Positions 42,340-54,565 of a stretch of 64,000 nt of DNA are shown in pieces. The notes under the pieces are model-generated. The model was not told the DNA's origin. It ran no database searches and saw only the letters and a list, made by a program, of their open reading frames with translations. The position numbers and the translations under genes are program-made. This DNA is from Favolaschia claudopus (Eukaryota > Basidiomycota > Agaricomycetes > Agaricales > Mycenaceae), in contig JAWWNJ010000053.1 in assembly GCA_037176885.1 (NCBI GenBank), positions 1 through 64,000 of the forward strand. Reading direction: 5' to 3'. Within the stretch, counting starts at the first letter, position 1. Every line of letters begins with the position of its first letter.

Positions 42340-44690
42340 AATTCAAACGTAACTGTAATACAGTACAAGCGACTAATTTTTTTTTGAGTTCTACTGTATC
42401 CGAGTTGTGCTCTGCTCTTTCTTTCAATCCAGTTCCCACCGTATCGTAGCACGGGTAACTGCTAGTTAATTTCGAGTGAACTCAGTCAAATCGTGCGATA
42501 TCAAGTTCTGCAGGCTTTCAGGGACGCCAAAACAGTACTAACACAAGTCGTTTATATTTAAAAATAGTAAGGAGTGTACAATCTGGTGTTGAATAGACTC
42601 CGAATCTACTCACAATGGGCTGAGACTGCGCAAGCAATAGATACCTTTATCTTCTTCCAGGTATTTAATGCACCACCTGGAGTACAGAATTTCTCGGTTC
42701 ATTGCAAGATTCTGTCAAGCACATTGATTGAGCAGTTTGAAGGACGCTTTTTGAACCCCCCATTCTTTGGAGAAGTATCATTCCGGTTGAAGTGGGATTA
42801 AGATAGAATGGGAAAGAAGATGTATCAAGACTTCCTATACCAAGAAAAACCATGTAGACTACTACTTTAATTGATTTACTGTCTATTTTACGAGTCTGAG
42901 GCAACCCCCCACTTCTGGGACAGCCGATTAGGCCAACCAAAGGGTCAAGAGAACATATCTCAATATTTATGCTTTTCCATCCCTCTTCGAAGTAGCACAG
43001 ACGCAATCTTTGTGCTTCGGGCTATTCAATGAATGTATCCCTGCTTGTAAACACGTTTTGAGACGGCTGTTGAAGGAGGAATATAAGATTTGAATCCGGG
43101 AAATTGGGCGCTGAGATTGTGATGTCTCTTGATGATTTATCATATATCTAGTCAACCCGGAATCTTCGTCTCAAGAGCGCATATGAGGAGATCAAACAAG
43201 AGCCCTAAACTCTGAAATCAAAGATTCTCGAACTTTCATGGGACGCCCCATGTTTACGACCACATGTTGGGCAGGTGAGTTGTTTCAGCAGTAGTGTTCC
43301 GGCTTTGCTGACTTCTCTGCAGGATTCGTGGCTTCCGGACGCGTCTTTAAAGACAGTGCGTAGTAGATAAATGTAAAGCAAGAGACGCGTTCTGAACGCG
43401 TCTCCAGAGTGGTGGTTGAATGGAAAACGACGCGTAAATTGGCGTAAATCCACGGAAAGTACGTTAGCACAGTGAATGGGTTCGGATAATTCAATTAACC
43501 GAGAAGCGCCGGCCCGCTTTTGATCAGAGACCTGGGCCACCTCTGTTTGGCGCACCAAGTTGCGATTCACCTTACGACTATACTGACTACAGAATTGGCT
43601 CCCAGCCGTGAGATATATCAGAATATAAACCGAGGTAGCTGGAAGCCAGTAGAGCTCTATCGGAACAAGAGCTGCTGGAGTGCAGGTGCAGGAGCACACA
43701 GAGGGGCACAAGAGTCTCAGAGATGAGGGTAAAGAGTAAGAGTGATTGATTGTAGACTGTACTCAACTACGGGAAGTACATAAATGTAGATAGGTATCAA
43801 TGGATAAGAAATGTCCGAAGTCGGAATGATGCGAACCAACAAATTCATATCCTGACAAGATATGGCATTGCAAGTACCCATTCTGGAAAGCCCATATGGA
43901 AATGATTTTATATGTTTTCCCCGAGTCCAATACGCGGGTGTGTCCCAGTGCCAGTGGTTGTGCAAAAAGTTGGGTATTCTTCACTGGAGTACTACTCATG
44001 ATAACCGGCGCAGACGGATAGACCTCATTGGCGACCTTATGCGCAAATAATCAGAGGTTTGCACCCGTCAACTACACCTTCCAGCTATGCTAAATCAAAA
44101 CATCGCGCGACCGTAAGAATATTCACAACACCTCTTCTCCGCAGTAGTATTTTCCGCTGAGCTCACCAGGGAACAAGCTGAGGGTATGTGCTGATAGTCA
44201 GAAATTTTCTGTCTGTCTAAATATCTCCTGACTTCCGTCCTCAGACTAGCGCGAGTTTGGTGGCTTCAAGCTATTCAACTGAGTCTCTTTCCCTCAAAGA
44301 ATCGAATTTGAAGTCTACTACGTCGATGTGTAGTCCGCATAGGAATCTCACATGTGAGAATTATTTCTGGATCAAATGTGAAATCGAACCCAAACATCCC
44401 AATTAGGCGACTCAACGCCAACATCCAGAAGAGGAAGTTGAGCCATTCGTTCAATTGCTTTGATGGGGATACATATACTCTAGATACCAAAGGCAGCTCA
44501 ATACACCGCGCAGAACTTGCACAGAACGAGAAAACATCGATTTTCCCGTTACTTACAGCTGTTCCGGAATACCTTGGCATGTTCACATTTTTTTGCGCAC
44601 TTTCGGACTTGAACCCTGCCATAAACGGCCTTAAAGAAGCAAGATCATTATCAACCACTCGACGAGAGTGAAGACAACCAATGCCCCGCC
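42340..44690. other. No gene recognised
   Basis: There are minus-strand frames of up to 172 codons (43205-43711, 44275-44793), with no domain and no conserved splice structure. A TATATCAGAATATAAA stretch near 43612 is promoter-like. The word GACGCG(T) recurs at 43330-43435. I looked for an LTR of the Gypsy element here and found no matching partner upstream. Confidence 0.35.
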
Positions 44691-44839
44691 TCCCGTGCTG
44701 CACCCAAGTCCCGCCGGCTTCCCCCAAGTGCACATGACACTCCCTACAGCCTGCTGCACGGGCCGGAAAAAAATGCCTCGAAAACTGCGGCAAACGACTC
44801 AGTTTGATTGCTATCCAACTTGTAAATGGCTAACATGTA

Positions 44840-45712
44840 AGATAGACGTCACCCCGATCCGGCACGTGGTTATGTAAGCCGAAACATCATGTCAACAAAG
44901 TCCTTATAACTCTGGGCACAACAACATATTGATAATTCTAAGACCACCAAACTGTAGCTAAGAGGTCTATCTACGATTTGATGGAACGGATTCAGCCAAT
45001 AATTCCTTGTTGAAAAGTTATAAGGTGATCTTTCCAAAACAGGCAACCCATTCTAAAAAGCTTCCAAACTCATTTTCGACGTGTTTGGGCCCATCTTGCG
45101 AAAAATCCTTCCAACATTTGGCGGATTACATAAGCTTACATACACAGTACACGTGATATATCCGCGATCATAGACGCGACGCGACGCGCCATGTAAGCTT
45201 TGGAATACACTGTTTAGTGTGAGGAAAGTATGACTCGGCCCTCCCTCTCAGATATGCTAGACCAGCACCAGGACTTAGTCATCTACTGTATCCTCTGTGT
45301 ACCTTCCCCCCAACAGAGGTCAGACTGCGGATTGAACTAGGATTCAAACTTAGAGTCAGACATATGCAACACATATGTATTTACTTAATGGGTGGGGCGG
45401 CCGGTGGCCCGAGAGCCTCCAGTTTCTTACTTAAGCTGTGAACCTCTCTTTTTGTTAAAAAAGTTCCCAAGACCTCAAAATCGCAAACGGAGTAAGTTGA
45501 TTTTTCAAACCTTCAGGATTTGGCGCGTGGCTGTGCAAACGTAATGCTTATATACAGTGGCGGCGCCATCTGATGCCACCCCTAAAAATAGAACAGCCTA
45601 TTTCTGGAACTTTTGATGCAAGTGGAGTCGATTGGGGCCACATCATTTTTTGGGGGGTGGCATCAGATCCCGCCGCCACTGTAAGGGTGCTGGATCGGGG
45701 TGACGTCTATCT
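44840..45712. mobile_element. TIR element H, short copy (unit 1)
   Basis: Ends AGATAGACGTCACCCCGATCC and its inverse with TA outside (44838-44839, 45713-45714). It contains ATGGGTGGGGCGGCC (45394 onwards), the first codons of the LINE ORF1 seen intact at 14897, directly joined to sequence that lies downstream of that ORF in the long copy. It is thus a deletion derivative. A 127-bp MITE sits near its right end. Confidence 0.75.
45555..45681. mobile_element. 127-bp TA MITE (unit 1)
   Basis: Same sequence as 36988-37114. The long copy of element H at 13 kb has the empty site (CCCTTACATAAGC), which confirms insertion at TA. Confidence 0.9.
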
Positions 45713-45992
45713 TAGCATCAATTTTCAGTTTTCGGACCCAAAAAAATGACCGATTGCACAGCCACATGCAGATAACCGGCGCCCAGGGCCTCGGACCAAG
45801 GAAAGGTGACGGAACTTTGTGTTTTAGCGTGATGTAACGGCGGCGGCGGCGCTCTACGATGGTGACTTGGAGGGAGGTCATGATGGGGGGAGACAAGAGG
45901 CGTCGTGAGCGGCCGCAGCATACAGTGCCGGACACGCAAAGTCGACAACTTTGATCTTCCATTCATGGAAGGTGTTACACATGCCCAGGCGG

Positions 45993-46325
45993 CTAGTTTT
46001 TTGTGTAAACACGATGTTATGGACCCAAAGAATGGTTTTGCACGAGCCGATTATCCCAAAACTCAAAATCAAAAAAATTGACCCCAAAAATTTGGCCGAA
46101 CGTCTAAATTTGATGGGAAAATTACGAGACATAGCGCAATACTTAGACTCCGTTAATCGAGCTGGTTCTGTTCCTGATAAAATAACAATAATTTTACGAG
46201 CCGTTTTGACACAAGTTCCTTGGGGAAACATCACCGTATTTGGACATTTTACATCATGTTGATCAATTCCGTCACTGAACACGCTTGCCGTCCACCGTGC
46301 CGTTCCGCTGCCGTGAGTTGGTATG
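45993..46325. repeat. Dispersed repeat R1 (unit 1)
   Basis: Related to 10341-10640. The minus-strand frame across it (45878-46432, 184 codons) shares only the repeat with the earlier locus and is unlikely to encode protein. Confidence 0.65.
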
Positions 46326-46431
46326 GTTGCGGACCGAACTTCGTGACAAGTTTGAAGTCGCAGTCCCAATTTGGTAATTGATACTGTCACGTCAGTTTTC
46401 ATCAAGACATCCTGGGATTGTGTAAATAGCA

Positions 46432-46460
46432 CTAGCAGTGAGCCCGTGCTTCGCTACGGG
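46432..46460 (-). other. Possible Helitron 3' terminus (unit 1)
   Basis: On the minus strand a hairpin CCCGTAGCGAAGCACGGG is followed after seven bases by CTAG and then T, the layout of a Helitron 3' end (stem-loop, about ten bases, CTRR, then T). The element would extend toward higher coordinates. No 5' TC end or Rep/helicase gene was identified, so this is tentative. Confidence 0.3.
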
Positions 46461-46579
46461 ATACACGGTTTCCCTTTGAATTAAGGCTGAGCACGGCATC
46501 TTCGCGGCGTTGATAATCTTAGCTTGCAATATGAAAACGCCGCTGGCTGTCGACCTCGCGGCTTCCTACTGGTAGGTTG

Positions 46580-47250
46580 CAGGGTTGCGGAGGTCAGGTC
46601 AACTACTTGACCTGACTCGAGGGTCAAGGGTCAGGTCAAGGGGGGGTTGACCTTCTTGACCTTGGGCCTATTAATTATTTAATTATGTAATTAGTAATGG
46701 CTTATGTTCAAGTGGCCTGTCTCCGAGGTCTTTTCCTGCACGGTCCACCGCCAGCAGGGCCAATGATAATCTCCATAAAGGCCTGTTTTTTTTGGGAGGC
46801 AAAAAGTCAGGAATTTTTTTGGCTCGAAAAGTCAGGATTTACACAGGCCTGAACCCAACATTTTGTCGGACCGGTCAGGATTTTCCGATCAGGCCTACTT
46901 TTAGGCCCAAATTCTGCCATTTCGGCGTCATTTTCCGAAAATTTTCTTCGGCTGCCGCCGTTTTCGTCAGTTTTCAGACCAGCCCTTCCCACCAAAACGG
47001 GTCGAAAAGTCAGGATTTTGAACAGCCCAAATCGTCAAAATTTCCGATTCCCGTCAGGATCCTTATCAGGCTTTTGGGGGCATTATCATTGGCCCTCCGC
47101 CAGCACACAATCGAGCTTGAGAACTGATGTGATGTCCGCTTATGGAAGAGATCTGACCCCCGCTGACCCGGGGTCATGGCAAGACTACAGCCTGGTTGAC
47201 CGTTGGCTCTTGACCCAAGGTCAAGACCCGGGTCAACCGCAACACTGTAT
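46580..47250. mobile_element. hAT-like element with GGTCA subterminal repeats (unit 1)
   Basis: Left end CAGGGTTGCGGAGGTCAGG; right end is the inverse of CAGTGTTGCGGTTGACC. Clusters of GGTCAAG/CTTGACC words fill 46595-46665 and 47155-47240. TAGGTTG flanks both sides (46573-46579 and 47251-47257), with three extra bases at the right end. It abuts the truncated Gypsy RT and contains another MITE. Confidence 0.6.
46756..47096. mobile_element. 341-bp MITE with perfect 8-bp target duplication (unit 1)
   Basis: TIR AGGGCCAATGATAATCTCC with inverse on the right (GGGGGCATTATCATTGGCCCT). CCGCCAGC is duplicated exactly at 46748-46755 and 47097-47104, as expected for hAT-type insertion. The interior repeats AAAGTCAGGATTT. 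It lies inside the element at 46580-47250. Confidence 0.85.
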
Positions 47251-47257
47251 TAGGTTG

Positions 47258-48755
47258 TATCGAAACTTTTGACCTGAGTCGGTTGATGAGGTCATTGATC
47301 AAGGGGAGCGGGTAGCGATTCTTCACGGTCATAGCGTTTAGAGCTCGATAGTCCTATACGAACCGAAGTCCGCCGTCCTTCTTCTCGACGAAGAAGACGG
47401 GTGAGGCCATAGGTGATTTTGACGGTCGAATCCGGCCAGTGCCAAGTCCCTCCTCGATGAAGGCATCAAGTTCCTTCTGTTCGAGAGGCGAGATTGGGTA
47501 GACCTTGTAGTTCGTGGGCTTAGAGTCCGGCACGAGCTCAATGGCATGGTCCCAGGATCGGCGTTCAGGCAGTGAGTCAAAGGACTCCTTGTTGAAAACA
47601 TCGTCAAACTCTCGGGCCCATTCGCAAAAGTCCGAGCGCGCCGGGGCTGAGTTTTTGGCGTAAGCCTCAGCCAGGCGCTGAGAGACGGTGCTTCCAGCAC
47701 GGATATCCTTAGAAGGCAGGAACTGGGTGTAGAACACCCGGTCTCCCGGCTCAAGGGGGTCATCCACATCATCCTCGTCATCATCCTCGTAGTCCGGGAA
47801 CAGCTCGGGCAGGTCATCGTATTCATCTTCGCCTAAGTCTATGGCACAGATGGACGGAAGGGGACCAAGTCGGAGCTGCCGGAGGATCTCAGCCGCCAGG
47901 CGGGACTCTCGGCGGGCAGCACGAGCCTCCAGGCGAACCTCGGTGCGGCACGTAGAGCACTCGCTGGGGCATCTGCTCATCTTGACCTCTCGGGTGTCCC
48001 AGTCGATCTCCGGATTATGCTTCCGGAGCCCCGAGGATGAGCTTCTGCTTCCCAAGACGGGTAACAGCGAGCTGCATGCGCTCAGAGTGACCACGATACT
48101 GCAGCACAACGTCCGCCACCTCGCGGAGATGTAGTCGCGGAGGTCTGGGGGGTCGCTGGACGAGGTGATGGCTGCATTGATGGCGGGGTTCTCCGCGTGC
48201 GCCCTATCCCGTTTCGCGCACGGTCTCTTCCACCAGCAGCTCGCTTGCATTCCCTCTTGTGATCGAGTCCACGGAGGCTTCAAATGTCGGACACGGTTCA
48301 TTCGAATCCGATTTCGAACAGCTTTTCCCACCTGTTTCTGCTCCACCTGTCGCTGTCGCGCCTCCTTCACGGGCGGGGAATGGAAGCCTTGCTCACCTCC
48401 GCGAGCGTCTGTTATTGAAGCCATGGTGGAAAGTATCTGTCCTGTTGCCAGATCTGAGCTGTCGATTGCTTCATGGCCCAAGTCCTCGCATATAACCGTC
48501 TTTTTTATGTCCAGCCTTCGTCAAACTCCGAGCAAGTTTGCGAGCCTCCGCAGTATACTGGCCGTTCTTCCGAGGATCCCAAACCTGCATTTGCTGAAGT
48601 TCCTGCCGCAGCTGTTTGACCGAAGCTTGAGCACGGGTCGTCTGTTTCTGAGAGGCGCAGAGGCGATTTCGAAGGGCCGTAATCGTGGACTGTTTGTCTT
48701 TCAGGTGAAATTTAAGTTGTGTGATCTGTTCCAAAAGGCAACAGACTGGGAACAA
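47258..48755 (-). pseudogene. Antisense Gypsy pol fragment (unit 1)
   Basis: Minus-strand frames read: a coiled-coil segment (48755-48471, TTRAQASVKQLRQELQQMQ, possibly Gag), a protease-end segment in a shifted frame (VLQYRGHSERMQLAV...KQKLILG, near 48100-48010), LRKHNPEIDWDTREVKMSRC, an acidic linker, and the RT N terminus (RSWDHAIELVPDSKPTNYKV, SPVFFVEKKDGGLRFV). A TAG replaces the Gln expected before [19 protein letters not shown], and coding sequence then ends at NRLR near 47270, next to the hAT-like element. It is of the same general type as the element at 37-42 kb but belongs to a different part of pol. Dead by stop, deletion and truncation. Confidence 0.75.
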
Positions 48756-49500
48756 GAGCTTTCTTCCAAGGAGGGCAGTCTGTAAATTCCCAAAGACTCG
48801 TACGATGGAATCAGGATTCTATTTCCCTCAAGCTTGCGATCGGGTACGTAGCATTCCAGTGAACATTTCTATCTTTGGGCTGAGAACATACAGCACCATT
48901 CGGCCTAAAATGGCATGCATTACCAAAAAAAAGGAAATTACCATCAATCCCTCTCTTCAGAGGGCATAACTGCCCATATCATGAGCCTGTCGTAGGTTTT
49001 TGACATTGAAGGGTCACCGGTCAGCTCTAGGTATCTCCCAATTGCCCGGTGAAGAGGTATTTTTCTTCGCAATTGGCTGATTTTGATTACAGTCACCAAG
49101 CCATTTCTGGCTCAAATCTGGAGCAAACAACATGCTTCAAGTACGCCACTGGCCACCTTTCATCCCGCACAATGATATTTAGTATCGAAACTTCTTCTCC
49201 GGGCACATTGGGGGCAAAAGGCATGCAGATCGATGGCAAATTCCTTTTTTGGTAATGCATTTAAATTCGCCGCAATTGTATCAACGAGACGAAAAAGCAG
49301 GCAGAAAAGCGCGTAGAGGCAGACGCGTAAGGTCACACCAGTCACAAATCTCAAAAATCCACTGCGTGTGCCTGTGGTAAATAACACGATGTCACAGTGC
49401 TCTGCTTATCCGGTTACCGAGTGGCCGACGCACCTTAAAACACCGTAAACTCAAACGGCGCCCTGCCGACGTTGCCGAGTAAGCCCACAACTTCCCCCCA
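48756..49500. other. No gene recognised (unit 1)
   Basis: Presumed 5' flank of the F-box gene. No TATA box or other motif stands out. The same applies to 56064-56808 in unit 2. Confidence 0.35.
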
Positions 49501-51168
49501 ATGAGGCGCAAGCGCAAATCAGTAAGACTTGTCCTCATTTATTCATCAGACTGTTGTCACTAGTAGTCTGCGTGTTCCTCGCAGGTTAAATTCAAAGAAT
49601 TGCCCAAGGGCAATACCGAATACGCCCGTGGCCTATTTGGCGACGCCTCCACCTTCAAGTCAATTCCTACTGAACTTCTTTCCCTGATTTTTGAGTTCGC
49701 TGCTGGCGGGAGTCCGCTTCTTCTCCCGTGCTTCAGAGAGCCTCGCGCACCCCGCGTGGCTATACCGGCGCTTCTTAGTCAGGTGTGTCGCCGATGGCGA
49801 TATATCGCGATCCAGACACTTTGGCACCGTCTTTCATTTGGATTTGGCTACAGCGGCCGCTATCTTCATTTGCCAGTACCATACAGAGACAAGCTGGAGC
49901 ATTGCCTTAATCTGATATCACCATATCGTCTTTTGGATATAGAGTTGCATGCCTGCGAACGCTTGCCTCAAGGCGTTCTACAGAATATTGTGGTCGAAAA
50001 TGCTCCGCGACTCCGGTTCTTGCATGTTGAGCTAGACGAAGAAGGCACAGAAATTTTCATGCGTCTTCCACACCACATGTTTCCCGTCCTCAAAGATCTC
50101 AGCATTCATTTCGTTGGCCAAAAGTTCACCCTCTTCCTCGAGGGCAGTGCCGACGATTTCACGCCAATTGCACAGCTGGCCCCGGGTCTTACGAGGTTTG
50201 GGTTTAGTGCCCAGGCACTCTTTCATCCCCTTTCCCTCGGCGTCAACCTTGGTCAATTGCAGTCGTTGAGTCTGGACATGCGGGTGCAGCAAAACCAATT
50301 CTTTGAAGATATCCTTCCTTTGCTTTCTGGAACTCTTCAGAGCTTTACGTTAAAGCTCTTTGCAAAAGGTGAGGCTCATGATGATTCAAATCCATTACAG
50401 GTCTGACCCCGTGTCCAGGTCTGCAGTCGTCATCGGACCTTTCCCGGAAAGCATATAGCATCATAAATTTCAGATGCCTCAGCGAGCTTCGATTGACATT
50501 TCCCACATACATGGCCTTAACTCAATTTTTCCTTCAAGTCAAACTCCCAGCCCTCAAAGATCTGTCTCTCACAGCTGCCTTTTGTTACACCCCAAACGAG
50601 GCCTATAGTTCGCTCTTCCATTACACCCTGCTCAGCGCATTTCGCGGTTTTGATATCCAGCTCAATTCATTGGAGCTATCAAGAATTTTAGAGTTGACCA
50701 ATGGGTACTTGATGAGCTTGTTGGTTAACCACGGCACACGCCTGACATCTCTGAACATCACCGGGTGTACCGGCAACGGAACGAAGGAGCTATTTCAATC
50801 TGAAGACATCACACTTCTTCCCAAGCTGACAGCGTTGATTAGAAGAAACCCTTTTCCGCCCACTCGTGCGGTTCATCATGAGACGCACCGACCGTGCCTG
50901 GGATGGACCATCCCGTGTCAAGGAAGTCCGCCTATCAACCAGTAGTCACCTTCAATACAACAGAGCATACGCGCACTACGGAAATGAGCTTATTTTAGCA
51001 GCAAAGGCATGGCGGGAGGTGGGTGTTGATGTCTTTCTCTCCTGTGTCAATGGCTGCACGGCATGGGACTGGGTCTTCATGAGCGACAATTACCAGAAGA
51101 ACTCAGATAAGACCTCGGATGGGGTGCAGGTACCGCGGGGCCGAGAGCACGACTATGGAGTACTTTGA
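49501..51168 (+). pseudogene. F-box / LRR-type protein gene (unit 1), frameshifted
   Basis: F-box proteins are substrate adaptors of SCF ubiquitin ligases. Gene model: exon 1 49501-49521 (MRRKRKS), intron 49522-49584 (GTAAGA...CTCGCAG), exon 2 49585-50368, intron 50369-50418 (GTGAGG...GTCCAG), exon 3 from 50419. The F-box is near residues 30-80 (IPTELLSLIFEFA ... LLSQVCRRWRYIAIQTLWH). Leucine-rich segments follow (LRFLHVELDEEGTE, MFPVLKDLSIHF, LQSLSLDM, LPALKDLSLT, LTSLNITGC, LPKLTALI). Joining exon 2 to 3 this way gives the natural SIINFRCLSELRLTFPT. A frame change near 50838 (after LTALI) separates the last part (LEETLFRPLVRFIMRRTD ... WDWVFMSD, to 51168). Apart from this break the gene looks like a typical agaricomycete F-box gene and is the best candidate host gene in the window. 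Confidence 0.75.
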
Positions 51169-51998
51169 GAATAGACCTCTATATACACTAACTCGGCAAA
51201 AAAAATGTCCGATGGGTTTTTTGTCCGTATTGCGGTGTTACTAAATACCTGTATTTGAGAGCAAACAACTTCTGAGCGTGCACACGATACTGAGACCAAT
51301 TGGTATGCTACCTCGCCGCCGTGCAATCCCTTGATCCGCCATCAAATGAGCAGAATTCCCAAATAGCCAGATTTTCAATTTGAGTAGGGATTTTTTCTGA
51401 CAATATCTGAGTGTGCAGGATGAAAATTCCCACGGCCTTCTGGCTATAAACCACTGCGGCGCTACTCACCCTGGCTTATATTCAGAGGATAGCTAGTCTA
51501 TATACCATGCATATGTACTCCCTGTAGCTCTGAAATGAATTTTTGATACCCAGGCAGCGAGAGAAACCCCGAAAGCGAATACAAATCAATTTGGCCGGCT
51601 TTCGCCGGCGGCCTACCGAATCTCAGTCATTTTCAAAGCTCTTACCTCGGTCGAAGTTGGAGAAATGTACCTTCGAAGAATTCAAGATTTTACATGTAGT
51701 CGCGAAAAACGCGTCGTGGGATGTGAAATCGAAGGCGTGGAATTCATACAGCTGTTTTACGGTTTTTGTCCGGTTTTTGTCCGGTTTTTGATGGAGTGGG
51801 GCTCTTCAAAAGTTGTTTACCTGTGATTGCTTGTGCATACCCTCGCCGAGGAGCCGGAGGCAGTTCAACCGCTCCACCGCAGCCCCACTGCATTCACTAG
51901 TGGAGCAAAATGGCTGGAAATAGCCCAATCTGAGGTCAGAGTGGAGCCATACGGTGACTCAGAGGCATACAGGTGTAAACAAGAAACGAAATGCCCCA
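51169..51998. other. No gene recognised; contains left half of a TA MITE (unit 1)
   Basis: From about 51748 the left arm of the MITE that is complete at 59057-59332 begins (CAGCTGTTTTACGG...). Its right TIR is missing because unit 2 starts first. Confidence 0.6.
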
Positions 51999-52146
51999 CC
52001 CGTGCTGCACCCAAGTCCCGCCGGCTTCCCCCAAGTGCACATGACACTCCCTACAGCCTGCTGCACGGGCCGGAAAAAAATGCCTCGAAAACTGCGGCAA
52101 ACGACTCAGTTTGATTGCTATCCAACTTGTAAATGGCTAACATGTA

Positions 52147-53020
52147 AGATAGACGTCACCCCGATCCGGCACGTGGTTATGTAAGCCGAAACATCATGTC
52201 AACAAAGTCCTTATAACTCTGGGCACAACAACATATTGATAATTCTAAGACCACCAAACTGTAGCTAAGAGGTCTATCTACGATTTGATGGAACGGATTC
52301 AGCCAATAATTCCTTGTTGAAAAGTTATAAGGTGATCTTTCCAAAACAGGCAACCCATTCTAAAAAGCTTCCAAACTCATTTTCGACGTGTTTGGGCCCA
52401 TCTTGCGAAAAATCCTTCCAACATTTGGCGGATTACATAAGCTTACATACACAGTACACGTGATATATCCGCGATCATAGACGCGACGCGACGCGCCATG
52501 TAAGCTTTGGAATACACTGTTTAGTGTGAGGAAAGTATGACTCGGCCCTCCCTCTCAGATATGCTAGACCAGCACCAGGACTTAGTCATCTACTGTATCC
52601 TCTGTGTACCTTCCCCCCAACAGAGGTCAGACTGCGGATTGAACTAGGATTCAAACTTAGAGTCAGACATATGCAACACATATGTATTTACTTAATGGGT
52701 GGGGCGGCCGGTGGCCCGAGAGCCTCCAGTTTCTTACTTAAGCTGTGAACCTCTCTTTTTGTTAAAAAAAGTTCCCAAGACCTCAAAATCGCAAACGGAG
52801 TAAGTTGATTTTTCAAACCTTCAGGATTTGGCGCGTGGCTGTGCAAACGTAATGCTTATATACAGTGGCGGCGCCATCTGATGCCACCCCTAAAAATAGA
52901 ACAGCCTATTTCTGGAACTTTTGATGCAAGTGGAGTCGATTGGGGCCACATCATTTTTTGGGGGGTGGCATCAGATCCCGCCGCCACTGTAAGGGTGCTG
53001 GATCGGGGTGACGTCTATCT
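52147..53020. mobile_element. TIR element H, short copy (unit 2)
   Basis: Copy of 44840-45712, including the nested 127-bp MITE. Confidence 0.75.
52863..52989. mobile_element. 127-bp TA MITE (unit 2)
   Basis: Copy of 45555-45681; same family as the insertion in the Gypsy RT at 36988. Confidence 0.9.
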
Positions 53021-53300
53021 TAGCATCAATTTTCAGTTTTCGGACCCAAAAAAATGACCGATTGCACAGCCACATGCAGATAACCGGCGCCCAGGGCCTC
53101 GGACCAAGGAAAGGTGACGGAACTTTGTGTTTTAGCGTGATGTAACGGCGGCGGCGGCGCTCTACGATGGTGACTTGGAGGGAGGTCATGATGGGGGGAG
53201 ACAAGAGGCGTCGTGAGCGGCCGCAGCATACAGTGCCGGACACGCAAAGTCGACAACTTTGATCTTCCATTCATGGAAGGTGTTACACATGCCCAGGCGG

Positions 53301-53633
53301 CTAGTTTTTTGTGTAAACACGATGTTATGGACCCAAAGAATGGTTTTGCACGAGCCGATTATCCCAAAACTCAAAATCAAAAAAATTGACCCCAAAAATT
53401 TGGCCGAACGTCTAAATTTGATGGGAAAATTACGAGACATAGCGCAATACTTAGACTCCGTTAATCGAGCTGGTTCTGTTCCTGATAAAATAACAATAAT
53501 TTTACGAGCCGTTTTGACACAAGTTCCTTGGGGAAACATCACCGTATTTGGACATTTTACATCATGTTGATCAATTCCGTCACTGAACACGCTTGCCGTC
53601 CACCGTGCCGTTCCGCTGCCGTGAGTTGGTATG
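53301..53633. repeat. Dispersed repeat R1 (unit 2)
   Basis: Copy of 45993-46325. Confidence 0.65.
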
Positions 53634-53739
53634 GTTGCGGACCGAACTTCGTGACAAGTTTGAAGTCGCAGTCCCAATTTGGTAATTGATACTGTCACGT
53701 CAGTTTTCATCAAGACATCCTGGGATTGTGTAAATAGCA

Positions 53740-53768
53740 CTAGCAGTGAGCCCGTGCTTCGCTACGGG
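53740..53768 (-). other. Possible Helitron 3' terminus (unit 2)
   Basis: Copy of the hairpin-plus-CTAG signal at 46432-46460. Confidence 0.3.
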
Positions 53769-53887
53769 ATACACGGTTTCCCTTTGAATTAAGGCTGAGC
53801 ACGGCATCTTCGCGGCGTTGATAATCTTAGCTTGCAATATGAAAACGCCGCTGGCTGTCGACCTCGCGGCTTCCTACTGGTAGGTTG

Positions 53888-54558
53888 CAGGGTTGCGGAG
53901 GTCAGGTCAACTACTTGACCTGACTCGAGGGTCAAGGGTCAGGTCAAGGGGGGGTTGACCTTCTTGACCTTGGGCCTATTAATTATTTAATTATGTAATT
54001 AGTAATGGCTTATGTTCAAGTGGCCTGTCTCCGAGGTCTTTTCCTGCACGGTCCACCGCCAGCAGGGCCAATGATAATCTCCATAAAGGCCTGTTTTTTT
54101 TGGGAGGCAAAAAGTCAGGAATTTTTTTGGCTCGAAAAGTCAGGATTTACACAGGCCTGAACCCAACATTTTGTCGGACCGGTCAGGATTTTCCGATCAG
54201 GCCTACTTTTAGGCCCAAATTCTGCCATTTCGGCGTCATTTTCCGAAAATTTTCTTCGGCTGCCGCCGTTTTCGTCAGTTTTCAGACCAGCCCTTCCCAC
54301 CAAAACGGGTCGAAAAGTCAGGATTTTGAACAGCCCAAATCGTCAAAATTTCCGATTCCCGTCAGGATCCTTATCAGGCTTTTGGGGGCATTATCATTGG
54401 CCCTCCGCCAGCACACAATCGAGCTTGAGAACTGATGTGATGTCCGCTTATGGAAGAGATCTGACCCCCGCTGACCCGGGGTCATGGCAAGACTACAGCC
54501 TGGTTGACCGTTGGCTCTTGACCCAAGGTCAAGACCCGGGTCAACCGCAACACTGTAT
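53888..54558. mobile_element. hAT-like element with GGTCA subterminal repeats (unit 2)
   Basis: Copy of 46580-47250. Confidence 0.6.
54064..54404. mobile_element. 341-bp MITE with 8-bp target duplication (unit 2)
   Basis: Copy of 46756-47096; CCGCCAGC on both sides is retained. Confidence 0.85.
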
Positions 54559-54565
54559 TAGGTTG

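Larger units (their letters stand above)
44692..51998. repeat. Tandem duplication, unit 1 (7,307 bp)
   Basis: Every recognised feature here recurs at an offset of 7307-7308 in unit 2. The two differences I noticed are one A in a homopolymer (about 45465 against 52772) and a second copy of the 11-bp word GGTTTTTGTCC present only in this unit (about 51770-51790). The left breakpoint is at about CCCGTGCTGCACCC, preceded in both units by ATGCCCC. Confidence 0.9.

Noticed and set aside
43205..43711. 168-codon minus-strand frame with Cys pairs near its end
   Set aside because: CPTCGRKHG resembles a zinc motif, but a single pair in an otherwise featureless frame is not enough.
42340..44690. LTR of the Gypsy element
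   Set aside because: A promoter-like stretch near 43612 suggested an LTR, but no second copy was found upstream of 36.9 kb.
45878..46432. 184-codon minus-strand frame in both tandem units
   Set aside because: It lies across dispersed repeat R1, whose related copy at 10.3 kb does not keep the frame over the same span.
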